Below, piece after piece: positions 33,504 through 42,111 of a stretch of DNA of 64,000 nt. The stretch's first letter is position 1. Every line of letters begins with the position of its first letter. The notes below the pieces were generated by a model. It searched no databases and was not told the origin of the DNA. It saw only the letters and a list, made by a program, of their open reading frames with translations. The translations under genes and the position numbers were made by a program. The DNA is from an uncultured Clostridia bacterium (GTDB lineage Bacteria; Bacillota; Clostridia; Oscillospirales; Ruminococcaceae), in assembly GCA_946545645.1 (NCBI GenBank), contig CAMNNQ010000195.1:17133-81132 (forward strand), written 5' to 3'.

Positions 33504-33540
33504 TACCGAGTTCCAAATTTGGGGCCCGGTATTTTTATTT
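33504..33540 (+). terminator. Module 3: promoter-proximal terminator
   Basis: TACCGAGTTCC pairs with GGGGCCCGGTA (one mismatch, G-U pairs), followed by TTTTTATTTTT. Same place and same GAGTTCC core as in modules 1 and 2, although the outer pairs have changed in a compensating way. Confidence 0.7.
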
Positions 33541-33710
33541 TTGCTCCGAAATATGTAAAAGGGAGGTGGTTTGTCCTTATGGGACAGCGCAGTAAAAGGG
33601 CGTATATGCGCCTGAAAGAAAAGCCGCTTACAGCGGCGGATAGTTTACGGATGAGGGATCCTTTCGGGGGGTCCCTCAAAATATTGTGAGATGAAAGGAG
33701 TTATGATGCT

Positions 33711-35249
33711 ATGAGCATAAGTATTTCTGCGCAGCTGAACGCTGCAAACATTGACAGAAAAAAGTGGGAGGCAGTCTTTGAAGACTGCAAAAAGATCGCT
33801 GAGGCGGGACAGTTTGCGGACATCGAGAGTGTGACCGTCCGCGGGGAGGAACTGGAATGTCTTGTGCCAGTCCGGGAGAAGGACGGTAAGCTGCATATCG
33901 TCGGAGACCTGATCCAGGGCAGATGTATTCAGGACTGTGAGCTTGAGCGCGACGTGACAAAGTATATCCTGAAAGGCGTAAAACCGCTGCCCGGAGTTCC
34001 GGTATCAGAGCACTTGTATATGTGCCTTTACAACGGGATCAGCGAATATGAGGAGTATTTCGTACCCTGTTTCGACACCGAGACCTTCGGGGCGCGTCCG
34101 CACATATATCTGCTGGCAATGGGGGTGCTGATAGCAAGCGAGTTCCCGGAGGCAGCCGTTGTGTACGGCGACATAACTCAGGGGCAGTGTCAGGAGGCTT
34201 GCCGTCTGATAAAAGAGGTCACGGGCAGAGATGCAAAAATGCCGATTCAGTATGACTGTATTCGCCTGTTTGATGCGTTCCGTGACAGGGGTCATACCGG
34301 CATCGAGCTGCTGGACAGGTTCCTGACGACATATAAAGGCGTCAGGACGGAAGAGGTTTGTGAGTTGCTGAAAAGCAACTTCTTTGAGGATGAATTTACG
34401 GAATATTTCAAGCGCCACAACACAGATGTGTTCGGGCTTGTCAAAGGGTGGCTGGAGCTGGGTCTGTCGCCGGAGGGACTTTGCAAAGCGTACCGGCAGT
34501 TTTGGAAAGGCTGCGATGCGAAGCAGCTTGTGGACTGCCTTATCCTCGGAAAAGTCCAAGTTAAGGAAAAATCCGAGCTGGAGCTTTACGACTTCACCAT
34601 ACCCTCGGAAATAACAGCGGACACCTCGGCAATGTCAAATGCGAGAAAAACCGCAGACGATATGGATTTTAGGCACCGTATCATCAACGCATATATCCCA
34701 CTGGAGGATATGAAAGCGGTCATCAGAAAGCACTTCCCGAATGAAAACATCGACCAGTTTTTTGCAGATGCTCTGGCTGGAAAGGGTCGCCGTTTCAAGA
34801 AGCAGCGGTTCATTGAGCTGATGTATTCGGTCATCGGTGAGGATGCTCTGAAAATGGATGAGCGCAATGCGGACATCATAGACCCTGAAAAGCTCTATAT
34901 GTGGGAGGGTGAAAACACCACCATAGACGAATACGTCATCGAGGAGATGAAAGAGGTACTGCGGCTAGTTCTGCTTGAAGGCAAACAGATCATCGAAAGG
35001 CATCGGCTCGATGACCGGGCAGGCAGAGAAGAATACATCAAAACACACCTGATAAATCGGATCGCTCTGCCGGTGGATGTGGCCGAAAGTATAATCGACC
35101 GCGCAGGCGAAGAAGACTCGACGCTGTATTTCGGGCTTATCGGGACAAATGTCTTTGACTTCTGGGTATCCCCGATAGTCAAGGCTGTGCTGATGGATCC
35201 GAAGCTGTACGACTATGTTTTGAAACTTATGAAGGAGGACAATCTATGA
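33711..35249 (+). CDS. 512-aa protein of unknown family
   Basis: Start ATG 33711 follows a GAAAGGAG site and an alternative Met region. Soluble, acidic, mostly helical, no signal peptide or membrane segment. Recognisable stretches are EAAVVYGDITQGQCQEACRL near residue 160 and HLINRIALPVDVAESIIDRA near 445. Middle part is rich in aromatic/acidic residues (LLKSNFFEDEFTEYFKRHN). No P-loop, nuclease or DNA-binding motif is visible. It is under module 3 control and overlaps the 90-aa gene by 4 bp, so the two products probably act together. I do not recognise the family. Confidence 0.7.
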   Translation: MSISISAQLNAANIDRKKWEAVFEDCKKIAEAGQFADIESVTVRGEELECLVPVREKDGKLHIVGDLIQGRCIQDCELERDVTKYILKGVKPLPGVPVSEHLYMCLYNGISEYEEYFVPCFDTETFGARPHIYLLAMGVLIASEFPEAAVVYGDITQGQCQEACRLIKEVTGRDAKMPIQYDCIRLFDAFRDRGHTGIELLDRFLTTYKGVRTEEVCELLKSNFFEDEFTEYFKRHNTDVFGLVKGWLELGLSPEGLCKAYRQFWKGCDAKQLVDCLILGKVQVKEKSELELYDFTIPSEITADTSAMSNARKTADDMDFRHRIINAYIPLEDMKAVIRKHFPNENIDQFFADALAGKGRRFKKQRFIELMYSVIGEDALKMDERNADIIDPEKLYMWEGENTTIDEYVIEEMKEVLRLVLLEGKQIIERHRLDDRAGREEYIKTHLINRIALPVDVAESIIDRAGEEDSTLYFGLIGTNVFDFWVSPIVKAVLMDPKLYDYVLKLMKEDNL

Positions 35250-35518
35250 TCGAAAAAAAGGTGAACAAGGAAAAAGAGCAGGAACAGGGGTTATTCCCGA
35301 AAGCGGATCTTGACGAACTGGAGAAAGTATATCTTGAAATTGCCGACCGGGTCAGGAAGCTGGAAAGCCACCTGATATTCAATTTCGTTGACAAGACGCC
35401 GAAGCTCCGTGAATACCTGATGGAGCAGATCAGACTGATGTCGGTGGTGGGACACTATGAGTTTGCGCTCGGTTTCAAGGCCGGCGCAAGGCTGATGAGT
35501 GAATTGCTCAAGGAATAA
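35246..35518 (+). CDS. 90-aa helical protein, DUF6809-like
   Basis: Starts at ATGA overlap with the 512-aa gene. Charged helices (LDELEKVYLEIADRVRKLES) and a C-terminal YEFALGFKAGARLMSELL, a pattern I associate with DUF6809-type small proteins of Clostridia mobile elements; that link is from memory. Function unknown. Confidence 0.6.
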   Translation: MIEKKVNKEKEQEQGLFPKADLDELEKVYLEIADRVRKLESHLIFNFVDKTPKLREYLMEQIRLMSVVGHYEFALGFKAGARLMSELLKE

Positions 35519-35523
35519 GAACG

Positions 35524-35556
35524 GCGGCTGCATCTGGGACGGTGCAGCCGCTTTTT
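35524..35556 (+). terminator. Terminator ending the 31-35.5 kb element genes
   Basis: GCGGCTGCA pairs with TGCAGCCGC around ten bases, then TTTTTCT. A half-site TGTGATATATAAT follows at 35626. Confidence 0.8.
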
Positions 35557-35744
35557 CTGTGCAGCCTGGTCAAACAGCTGTCAATCGTGACATCGGTCTG
35601 CCAACCGCACAAAAATCCAGAGCAATGTGATATATAATGTTCTTTGTTCCTTTACAATATAGTCAAAAATTCAATCCTGACAGCTAAGATTTATACTAAA
35701 ATGCTGATTTGATCGCGCCGGAAGTTAATCTCAGGCACATCAAC

Positions 35745-35773
35745 TTGACAAAAAGCGGCTATTGTGTTATTAT
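35745..35773 (+). promoter_or_regulatory. Promoter of the surface-polysaccharide locus
   Basis: TTGACA (35745-35750), 17 bp, TATTAT (35768-35773). The next gene starts 238 bp downstream. Confidence 0.75.
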
Positions 35774-35779
35774 TAAATG

Positions 35780-36011
35780 GTGTGAGTATGCCCATTTATA
35801 ATAGGTGCAGCTCCTGTCAGCCTGGTTTCGCAGGATAGAGAGTTTTACGAGAAGTGGAATGGTTTAGGGCGGTTCTTTCTGCTCTGTGCGGATCATATTA
35901 AAGGGCGTAAGCTGCCATCGTGGCAGCAGCTATATAAATCCTACCTCAGCTGTCCTGTGCCGTTTGCAAGGCGGCACAGGGCGGTTGGAGGAATGAAAAG
36001 GAACGATTAAA
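35780..36011 (+). promoter_or_regulatory. Long leader of the polysaccharide operon
   Basis: About 230 nt without a frame. It contains CCTGTGCCG/CGGCACAGG (35954-35980, 9-bp stem) ending 15 bp before the ribosome binding region, and GCTGCC/GGCAGC (35911-35925). No T-run, so it is not a plain terminator. It may hold a regulatory RNA; I cannot match it to a known class. Confidence 0.4.
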
Positions 36012-37283
36012 TTGGAAATAAAACCTTTTGAAAAGAAAATCTGGCTTTCCTCACCCACAATGCACGGCGATGAGCTGCGCTGGGTGCAGGATGCTTTTGA
36101 CAAAAACTGGATCACTACAGCAGGCGAGAACCTGAACGAGTGTGAGAAGATAGTAGCAGAGAAGGTGGGCTGCAAGTATGCGGTTGGCCTTTCTTGCGGT
36201 ACGGCTTCGCTTCACCTTGCAGTAAAGCTCGCGGGAGAGAAACTTTACGGTATGCCGAAGCCAAATCAGGGCACACTGCAGGGACATAAGGTCTTCTGCT
36301 CTGATATGACTTTTGATGCTACCGTCAATCCCGTGGCTTATGAGGACGGCGAGGCTGTTTTCATTGACACAGAATATGACACCTGGAACATGGATCCTGT
36401 GGCTCTTGAAAAGGCGTTTGAGATCTATCCGGAGGTCAGGCTCGTTGTAGTCGCACATCTTTATGGTACTCCCGGAAAGATCGACGAGATCAGAGCTGTC
36501 TGTGACAAGTACGGTGCCCTGATAGTCGAGGACGCTGCCGAGAGCTTCGGTGCTACATATAAAGGAGTACAGACAGGTACATTCGGTGACTACGGATGCA
36601 TATCATTCAACGGAAATAAAATAATCACCGGTTCCTCGGGCGGAATGTTCCTTACCGACAGCAAGGAGAACGCGGACAAGGTGCGTAAATGGAGCACTCA
36701 GAGCCGTGAAGATGCTGCCTGGTATCAGCACGAGGAGATCGGATATAACTACCGCATGAGCAACATCATTGCGGGTATTGTACGTGGTCAGATGCCCTAT
36801 CTGGACGAGCATATCGCCCAGAAAAAGGCGATATACGAGCGCTACAAAGAGGGCTTCAAGGGACTGCCTGTAATTATGAATCCCTATGATGAAAAGAACA
36901 GCGAGCCGAATTTCTGGCTCTCCTGCATGATGATAGACAAGGATGCTATGTGCAGGCAGGTGCGCAGCGATAACAAGGCGCTATACATACACGAGCCCGG
37001 CAAGACCTGTCCGACCGAGATCCTTGAGACACTGGCAAAGTACAATGCAGAGGGCCGTCCGATCTGGAAGCCGATGCATATGCAGCCGATCTACCGCAGC
37101 AATCCCTTCATCACCGCAAACGGCAACGGCAGGGCAAAGAGCAATGCCTACATCAAGGAGACCGGGATGATAGATGTCGGCGCGGACATCTTTGAGCGCG
37201 GGCTGTGCCTGCCGTCTGATAACAAGATGACAGCGGAGGAGCAGGAGATTATCATTCAGATCATCAGAAAGTGCTTTGAATAA
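36012..37283 (+). CDS. DegT/DnrJ/EryC1/StrS-type sugar aminotransferase
   Basis: 423 aa. PLP-dependent enzyme making an amino sugar nucleotide from a keto sugar. VVAHLYGTPGKIDEI, DAAESFGATYKGVQTG and the PLP-lysine segment ISFNGNKIITGSSGGMF are canonical. Start is TTG 36012 after AAAGGAACG. The C-terminal half (PIWKPMHMQPIYRSNPFI) fits the bacillosamine-type subgroup. First gene of the locus; a matching dehydratase is not in the window. Confidence 0.88.
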   Translation: MEIKPFEKKIWLSSPTMHGDELRWVQDAFDKNWITTAGENLNECEKIVAEKVGCKYAVGLSCGTASLHLAVKLAGEKLYGMPKPNQGTLQGHKVFCSDMTFDATVNPVAYEDGEAVFIDTEYDTWNMDPVALEKAFEIYPEVRLVVVAHLYGTPGKIDEIRAVCDKYGALIVEDAAESFGATYKGVQTGTFGDYGCISFNGNKIITGSSGGMFLTDSKENADKVRKWSTQSREDAAWYQHEEIGYNYRMSNIIAGIVRGQMPYLDEHIAQKKAIYERYKEGFKGLPVIMNPYDEKNSEPNFWLSCMMIDKDAMCRQVRSDNKALYIHEPGKTCPTEILETLAKYNAEGRPIWKPMHMQPIYRSNPFITANGNGRAKSNAYIKETGMIDVGADIFERGLCLPSDNKMTAEEQEIIIQIIRKCFE

Positions 37284-37298
37284 ATCGGGGTGAGATGC

Positions 37299-38051
37299 TT
37301 GAATAAGCTTATCAAAAACGGGTTGAAGATATTCGGCGGTGTTACTGCGATCGCAGTAGCAACGGGCTGTGCAGCATTTGTGAAGGAGCGCATCGACGAA
37401 GCAAAGGCTCCGAAAGATGCAAACAAGCACAAGCCTTATGGCGTTTATGAAAAGTACATCAAGCGCCCGCTGGATTGCTCGCTGAGTACGGGTGCGCTGA
37501 TCGTATTGAGCCCGGTGCTAGGGGTGACGGCGCTGCTTGTAAAGACAAAGCTGGGGTCGCCGGTGCTGTTCACGCAGGATCGTCCCGGTAAAAATGAAAA
37601 GATCTTCAAGCTCTACAAATTCAGGACGATGACTGATGAACGCGACGAGAACGGTGAACTGCTGCCAGATGATGTGAGATTGACCAGGTTTGGCAAGGCC
37701 CTTCGGGCGACAAGCCTTGATGAGCTGCCGGAGCTGATAAATATCGTTAAGGGTGATATGGCGGTTGTTGGGCCGAGGCCATTGCTGGTGAGGTATCTTG
37801 ACAGATACAACGATCATCAGAAGCGCAGACACGAAGTCCGTCCTGGGTTTACTGGACTTGCCCAGGTGCATGGCAGAAACGCCATCAGCTGGGAAGAAAA
37901 GTTTGACTGGGATGTTAAGTATGTTGATAATGTTACTTTTGCAGGCGATACAAAGGTGATAATTGATACGATTAAGGTCGTGCTGAAGAAAGATGGGATA
38001 AGCTCGAAAACTTCGGCTACGATGGAAGAGTTTTACGGAACAGAGGTATAA
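37299..38051 (+). CDS. Initiating sugar-phosphate transferase
   Basis: About 250 aa. TTG 37299 preceded by GGGGTGAG is the likeliest start; GTG 37290 is possible. A membrane segment near the N-terminus and the monotopic helix ALIVLSPVLGVTALLV are followed by the catalytic block: FKLYKFRTMTDERDENGELL, TSLDELPELINIVKGDMAVV, GPRPLL, RPGFTGLAQVHGRN. It transfers a sugar phosphate to undecaprenyl phosphate at the inner membrane face. The 40 residues before the core are unusually long for PglC. Confidence 0.9.
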   Translation: MNKLIKNGLKIFGGVTAIAVATGCAAFVKERIDEAKAPKDANKHKPYGVYEKYIKRPLDCSLSTGALIVLSPVLGVTALLVKTKLGSPVLFTQDRPGKNEKIFKLYKFRTMTDERDENGELLPDDVRLTRFGKALRATSLDELPELINIVKGDMAVVGPRPLLVRYLDRYNDHQKRRHEVRPGFTGLAQVHGRNAISWEEKFDWDVKYVDNVTFAGDTKVIIDTIKVVLKKDGISSKTSATMEEFYGTEV

Positions 38052-38063
38052 GGAATCGGTTGT

Positions 38064-39668
38064 ATGAAGGAATTACATATACTTTTCACCGGTGTTGGCA
38101 GACGTATAGAGCTTATACAAGCCTTTCGTCAGGCAGCTTTGGTGCTTGATTGCAATTTGAAAATCTACGGAGCTGATATGGCAGGCACAGCTCCCGCTTT
38201 AGCTTATTGCGATTTCACACGCAAGGTATGCGGTATGAAGGAAGCATCCTACATCAGTGAACTTACAGAGATATGCCGCAAAGACAAGATAGATTTACTT
38301 ATACCCACCATAGATACCGACTTGCTTGTACTTGCCGAAAGAAAAGCAGAAATAGAAGCAGTCGGGACAATAGTACTGATAAGCGCTCCCGATAAAATAC
38401 GGATATGCAGAGATAAGAACAACACATCGCAGTTCTTTGTTGACTGCGGGTTGAAAGCTCCGATGCCAGTCAATGATTATAGACTTTATAACGGCGACTT
38501 TCCCGCATTTATAAAACCAAAAGATGGAAGCAGTAGTATCAATGCTTTTAAGGTCGATACTCCCGAAGAACTTCCGGTATATGCCGAGCAGATTGAGGAC
38601 TATATCGTTCAGCCTTTCGTTGCAGGCACAGAGTATACGATAGATATTTTCTGCGATTTTAATGGTGAGCCTGTTTATATCGTCCCTCGGGAACGGATGC
38701 AGGTCAGAGCAGGAGAGGTCTTGAAGACCAAGATCTGCCTTGACAGAAAAATGATCGAGGAAGCAAAGGCTCTTATAAAAGAATTCAAGCCCTGCGGCCC
38801 GATGACGGTGCAGCTTATCAGAGATGATAAGACGAGAGAGGATTTCTATATAGAGATCAATCCCCGCTATGGCGGCGGTGCTCCCCTTTCGATGAAAGCT
38901 GGCGCAAGATCGGCAGAGACAGTACTTAAAATGCTGCTTGGTGAAAAAACATCATACAGCGAGTTCGGAATTGAAGACGGCGCTGTTTACAGCAGATTTG
39001 ATCAGTCCGTGTGCATTACCGAAGGCAAGGGACAGATAAAAGGTGTAATTTTCGATCTTGATGATACGCTATATTCCGAGAAGGAGTATGTGAGGTCTGG
39101 CTATAAGGCTGTAAGTGATTATCTTGGCGGTGGATACGAAGAAATGCTATGGAGCTTCTTTGAAGCCGGAAAGCCTGCAATTGATGAGTTGCTGAAAGAG
39201 CTTAACTGCGATGGAGAAAAGGACAAAGTCCTGTCTGTTTATCGTTCCCATAAACCTGACATTCATCTCTTTCCTGGTGTGGCAGAGATGATTTGTGACC
39301 TGAAGTCCAGAGGTGTTAAGGTGGGAATAATCACTGATGGTAGGCCGGAAGGTCAGCGCAATAAGTTAGAGGCTCTTGGTCTAAATGTTGATGATGTAAT
39401 CATTACTGATGAGCTTGGAGGTATTCAATTCCGTAAGCCTTGTGATATTGCATTTAGAATTATGATAATGCGATGGAGATTGAATCCCGCTGATATTGTT
39501 TATGTTGGGGATAATCCTGTAAAGGATTTTCACGCTCCGCAGCAACTTGGAATGAGAAGTGTTTATTTTGCTAACCAAGATGGATTATATCAGGAGAGGA
39601 TGGATGTTGGTTGTCCATCAGTTAATTCTATTGAAAAACTACGGATGTTTGTAAAGGAAATAAGATAA
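38064..39668 (+). CDS. ATP-grasp ligase fused to HAD hydrolase
   Basis: 534 aa. Residues 1-325 are an ATP-grasp enzyme of carbamoyl-phosphate-synthase-like type (LHILFTGVGRRIELIQAF, FPAFIKPKDGSSSINAF, EINPRYGGGAPLSMKAG). Residues 330-530 are a HAD phosphatase (VIFDLDDTLYSEKEY with nucleophile Asp, VGIITDGRPEGQRNK, VYVGDNPVKDF). Probably activates an acid for attachment to a sugar and removes a phosphate in the same pathway. The stop overlaps the start of the next gene by one base. Confidence 0.85.
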   Translation: MKELHILFTGVGRRIELIQAFRQAALVLDCNLKIYGADMAGTAPALAYCDFTRKVCGMKEASYISELTEICRKDKIDLLIPTIDTDLLVLAERKAEIEAVGTIVLISAPDKIRICRDKNNTSQFFVDCGLKAPMPVNDYRLYNGDFPAFIKPKDGSSSINAFKVDTPEELPVYAEQIEDYIVQPFVAGTEYTIDIFCDFNGEPVYIVPRERMQVRAGEVLKTKICLDRKMIEEAKALIKEFKPCGPMTVQLIRDDKTREDFYIEINPRYGGGAPLSMKAGARSAETVLKMLLGEKTSYSEFGIEDGAVYSRFDQSVCITEGKGQIKGVIFDLDDTLYSEKEYVRSGYKAVSDYLGGGYEEMLWSFFEAGKPAIDELLKELNCDGEKDKVLSVYRSHKPDIHLFPGVAEMICDLKSRGVKVGIITDGRPEGQRNKLEALGLNVDDVIITDELGGIQFRKPCDIAFRIMIMRWRLNPADIVYVGDNPVKDFHAPQQLGMRSVYFANQDGLYQERMDVGCPSVNSIEKLRMFVKEIR

Positions 39669-40432
39669 TGAGACAAGAAATAGATCTTTCCAAAACGCAT
39701 CAGGAATTACTGAGTCTCATGAGTGATATTCATGATTATTTGGTCGATCATGGAGTTAATTACAGTCTGACTGGCGGTTCGTTACTTGGGGCGATTCGGC
39801 ATCAGGGGTTTATTCCATGGGATGATGACATTGATATTATGACAGATCGTAAAAATTTCAAAAGAATGCTGAAATGCTTTAAGAAGAATAGAAAATATGA
39901 GCTTGCACGAGGACATTATCTTGCTCCATGGTTGTACAGGATCTCAGCAGTACAATTTGAAGGTGTTATTACTCCAACAATAGATGTTTTCATTGTTGAG
40001 AATTTACCAAATGGTTCTTTTCTTTCAAAAATCAAGCTTTTGAAGTTGAGATTCCTACAAGGAATGCTGAAGAAAGATATCCGATATAAAGAGTTTTCTG
40101 CTTTTTATCGTATTTGTATTTTTATAACACATATTGTCGGTTTACTTTTCTCACAGAGGACAAAGTTGAACTGGTATGACCGTATTTCGATGAAGCAGGG
40201 AAACCAAAAGGCAGAATATGTTTCCATTACAAATGATTCATTTGGATTGCTGGGTAAAAAATACAAAAGTGATTTGATGAATGACTATATGCTTCACGCG
40301 TTTGAAGATAAGCAATTTATGATTATAAAACGGTATGACGAATATCTGAAAGGAAGATATGGAGATTATATGACTCTTCCTGATGAGAAAGATCGAGTAC
40401 CAGGGCATTTAGACAGAAAAAAAGCAGATTAA
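39668..40432 (+). CDS. LicD-family phosphotransferase A
   Basis: 254 aa. The LicD core LTGGSLLGAIRHQGFIPWDD followed by DIDIMTDR carries the metal-binding Asp set. LicD proteins move phosphocholine or alditol phosphate from a CDP donor onto a glycan. Shorter than LicD B (42112). It couples to the ATP-grasp gene upstream and sits 13 bp before the ispD-like gene, the first member of triad B. AT-rich compared with genes at 36-39 kb. Confidence 0.87.
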   Translation: MRQEIDLSKTHQELLSLMSDIHDYLVDHGVNYSLTGGSLLGAIRHQGFIPWDDDIDIMTDRKNFKRMLKCFKKNRKYELARGHYLAPWLYRISAVQFEGVITPTIDVFIVENLPNGSFLSKIKLLKLRFLQGMLKKDIRYKEFSAFYRICIFITHIVGLLFSQRTKLNWYDRISMKQGNQKAEYVSITNDSFGLLGKKYKSDLMNDYMLHAFEDKQFMIIKRYDEYLKGRYGDYMTLPDEKDRVPGHLDRKKAD

Positions 40433-40445
40433 TATGGAGGAAACG

Positions 40446-41162
40446 ATGAAAAATATAGCTCTTATAATTGCTGGTGGTGTAGGAGCAAGAATGGGACAGG
40501 ACATACCCAAGCAATTTATAAATGTTTATGACAAACCAGTTATTGTATATACAATGGAAGCTTTTCAGCAGCATCCTCAAATCGATGCAATAGAAATAGT
40601 TTGCCTTGATGAATGGCAGGGACCTTTAAAGGCTTATGCAAAACAGTTTGGGATAGCCAAATTAGAGAATGTGGTCAGCGGCGGAAAGAACGGGCAGGAT
40701 TCAATCAGAAATGGCTTATATGATATTGCTTCAAGGCATACTGATGACGACGACATTGTACTTATTCATGATGCCATAAGACCAATGGTGAGTCAGGATA
40801 TAATAACAGATAATATTCGTGTGTGTCGTGAATATGGAAATGCTATCACAGTTGTTCCCTGTACTGCTGCAATGTTAAAAACCTATGATGCTCTCTCGAC
40901 GACAGAGCAAGTTCCGAGAGACAATTTGAAGATTACACAAACACCGCAGGCGTTTTTTGTTAGAGACATTGTAGAAGCACATAAAGAAGCGCTGAGTAAA
41001 GGAATTACAAATTCTGTTGCTTCCTGCACTATGTACATTGAACTTGGCAGAGAGCTGTATATGTCAGCTGGTTCGGAAAAGAATCTCAAATTGACTACAT
41101 CTGAGGATATTGAAATTTTTAAGGCTTTGTTGAATGCAAAGAAAGATGAGTGGATGCATTGA
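40446..41162 (+). CDS. IspD/TarI-like cytidylyltransferase, copy B
   Basis: 238 aa from ATG 40446 (GGAGGAAACG upstream). [21 protein letters not shown] is the CTP-binding loop, VVSGGKNGQDSIRNGLYDI and VLIHDAIRPMVSQD complete the IspD family set. Paired with LicD, ribitol-5-phosphate or a related alditol phosphate is a likelier substrate than methylerythritol phosphate; this is inferred from context. About 90% identical by eye to the copy at 47586. Confidence 0.87.
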   Translation: MKNIALIIAGGVGARMGQDIPKQFINVYDKPVIVYTMEAFQQHPQIDAIEIVCLDEWQGPLKAYAKQFGIAKLENVVSGGKNGQDSIRNGLYDIASRHTDDDDIVLIHDAIRPMVSQDIITDNIRVCREYGNAITVVPCTAAMLKTYDALSTTEQVPRDNLKITQTPQAFFVRDIVEAHKEALSKGITNSVASCTMYIELGRELYMSAGSEKNLKLTTSEDIEIFKALLNAKKDEWMH

Positions 41163-41353
41163 TGCTTTATGAGAGTGTGAAGTATAAAAGAGCAGTTGGA
41201 TGCAGTAGCCGCTGAGATTCCTGTAGACACGGGACGTTTTCTAATAACTGGTGCCAGTGGATTGATCGGCTCATCAAAGCATTAGGCTGGTCCGGAAAAT
41301 ATGATTTGGAACAGGATATTAGCGAAACGATGGAGATATTACGCGAAATGTAA
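41162..41353 (+). pseudogene. SDR epimerase collapsed by internal deletion
   Basis: ATG 41162 overlaps the previous stop exactly as in the intact copy at 48302. About 30 codons match the N-terminus (DAVAAEIPVDTGRFLITGAS, GLIGS) after an early frameshift; then the sequence jumps to the last 22 residues (KALGWSGKYDLEQDISETME). Some 290 codons are missing. Third member of triad B, now dead. Confidence 0.85.
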
Positions 41354-41368
41354 ATTGGAGACTTGGAT

Positions 41369-42070
41369 ATGCTTGAAGTTCTAAAGAAACAAGTTTGTGA
41401 TGCAAACCTTGAATTAGTGAAACGCGGAGTTGTGATATACACGTGGGGCAATGTCAGTGGAATTGATAGAGAAAAGGGTCTGATGGTCATCAAACCTTCT
41501 GGCATCGATTATGACGGAATGAAACCGGAAGATATGGTGGTTGTAGATCTCATATCCGGTGAAAAAGTGGAAGGTGAATGGAAACCGTCGTCAGATACTC
41601 AAACACATTTGGAACTCTATCGCGCATTCCCTGAGATCGGAGGAATTACGCACACTCATTCAATCAATGCAGTTGCATTCGCGCAGGCAGGCAGAGACAT
41701 CCCGGCTCTAGGGACGACGCATGCTGATTACTTCTTTGGGTCAATCCCATGCACAAGAGAGTTGACAGAGCAAGAAGTCAAAGAAGCGTATGAACTGAAC
41801 ACCGGTAGAGTAATTACTGAATGTATACGAGAGCGGAGGATAGATCCGCTGGCTGTGCCCGGTGTTGTGGTAAAGAATCACGGACCGTTTAGTTGGGGGA
41901 AGGATGCTGCTGCTTCCGTATATCATGCTGTTGTGATGGAAACAGTTGCAGAGATGGGAATAAAAACAATGTTCCTTAATCCGGAAGCAAACATCGCCCA
42001 GTATATCTTAGATAAACATTATATGAGGAAGCATGGTCCAAATGCCTATTATGGACAGAGTGATGAATGA
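41369..42070 (+). CDS. Class II aldolase / L-ribulose-5-phosphate 4-epimerase-like
   Basis: 233 aa from ATG 41369 (GGAG 9 nt upstream). [40 protein letters not shown] and [17 protein letters not shown] carry the phosphate-binding and zinc-binding His residues of AraD. In a polysaccharide operon without arabinose genes it may feed a pentulose 5-phosphate into alditol phosphate synthesis for the IspD-like enzyme. The catabolic AraD role is the alternative. Confidence 0.87.
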   Translation: MLEVLKKQVCDANLELVKRGVVIYTWGNVSGIDREKGLMVIKPSGIDYDGMKPEDMVVVDLISGEKVEGEWKPSSDTQTHLELYRAFPEIGGITHTHSINAVAFAQAGRDIPALGTTHADYFFGSIPCTRELTEQEVKEAYELNTGRVITECIRERRIDPLAVPGVVVKNHGPFSWGKDAAASVYHAVVMETVAEMGIKTMFLNPEANIAQYILDKHYMRKHGPNAYYGQSDE

Positions 42071-42111
42071 TGTATCTCAGAAAAAGATGTATGGTATAGA
42101 GGTGTTGTATT

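Noticed and set aside
35800-35860. tRNA-like segment in the polysaccharide leader
   Set aside because: No cloverleaf can be drawn and the T-loop consensus is missing.
40446-41162. Housekeeping IspD of the MEP isoprenoid pathway
   Set aside because: Several near-identical or derived copies occur, all coupled to licD and SDR genes inside a polysaccharide locus, and none next to ispF; an alditol phosphate substrate fits better, though it is not proven.
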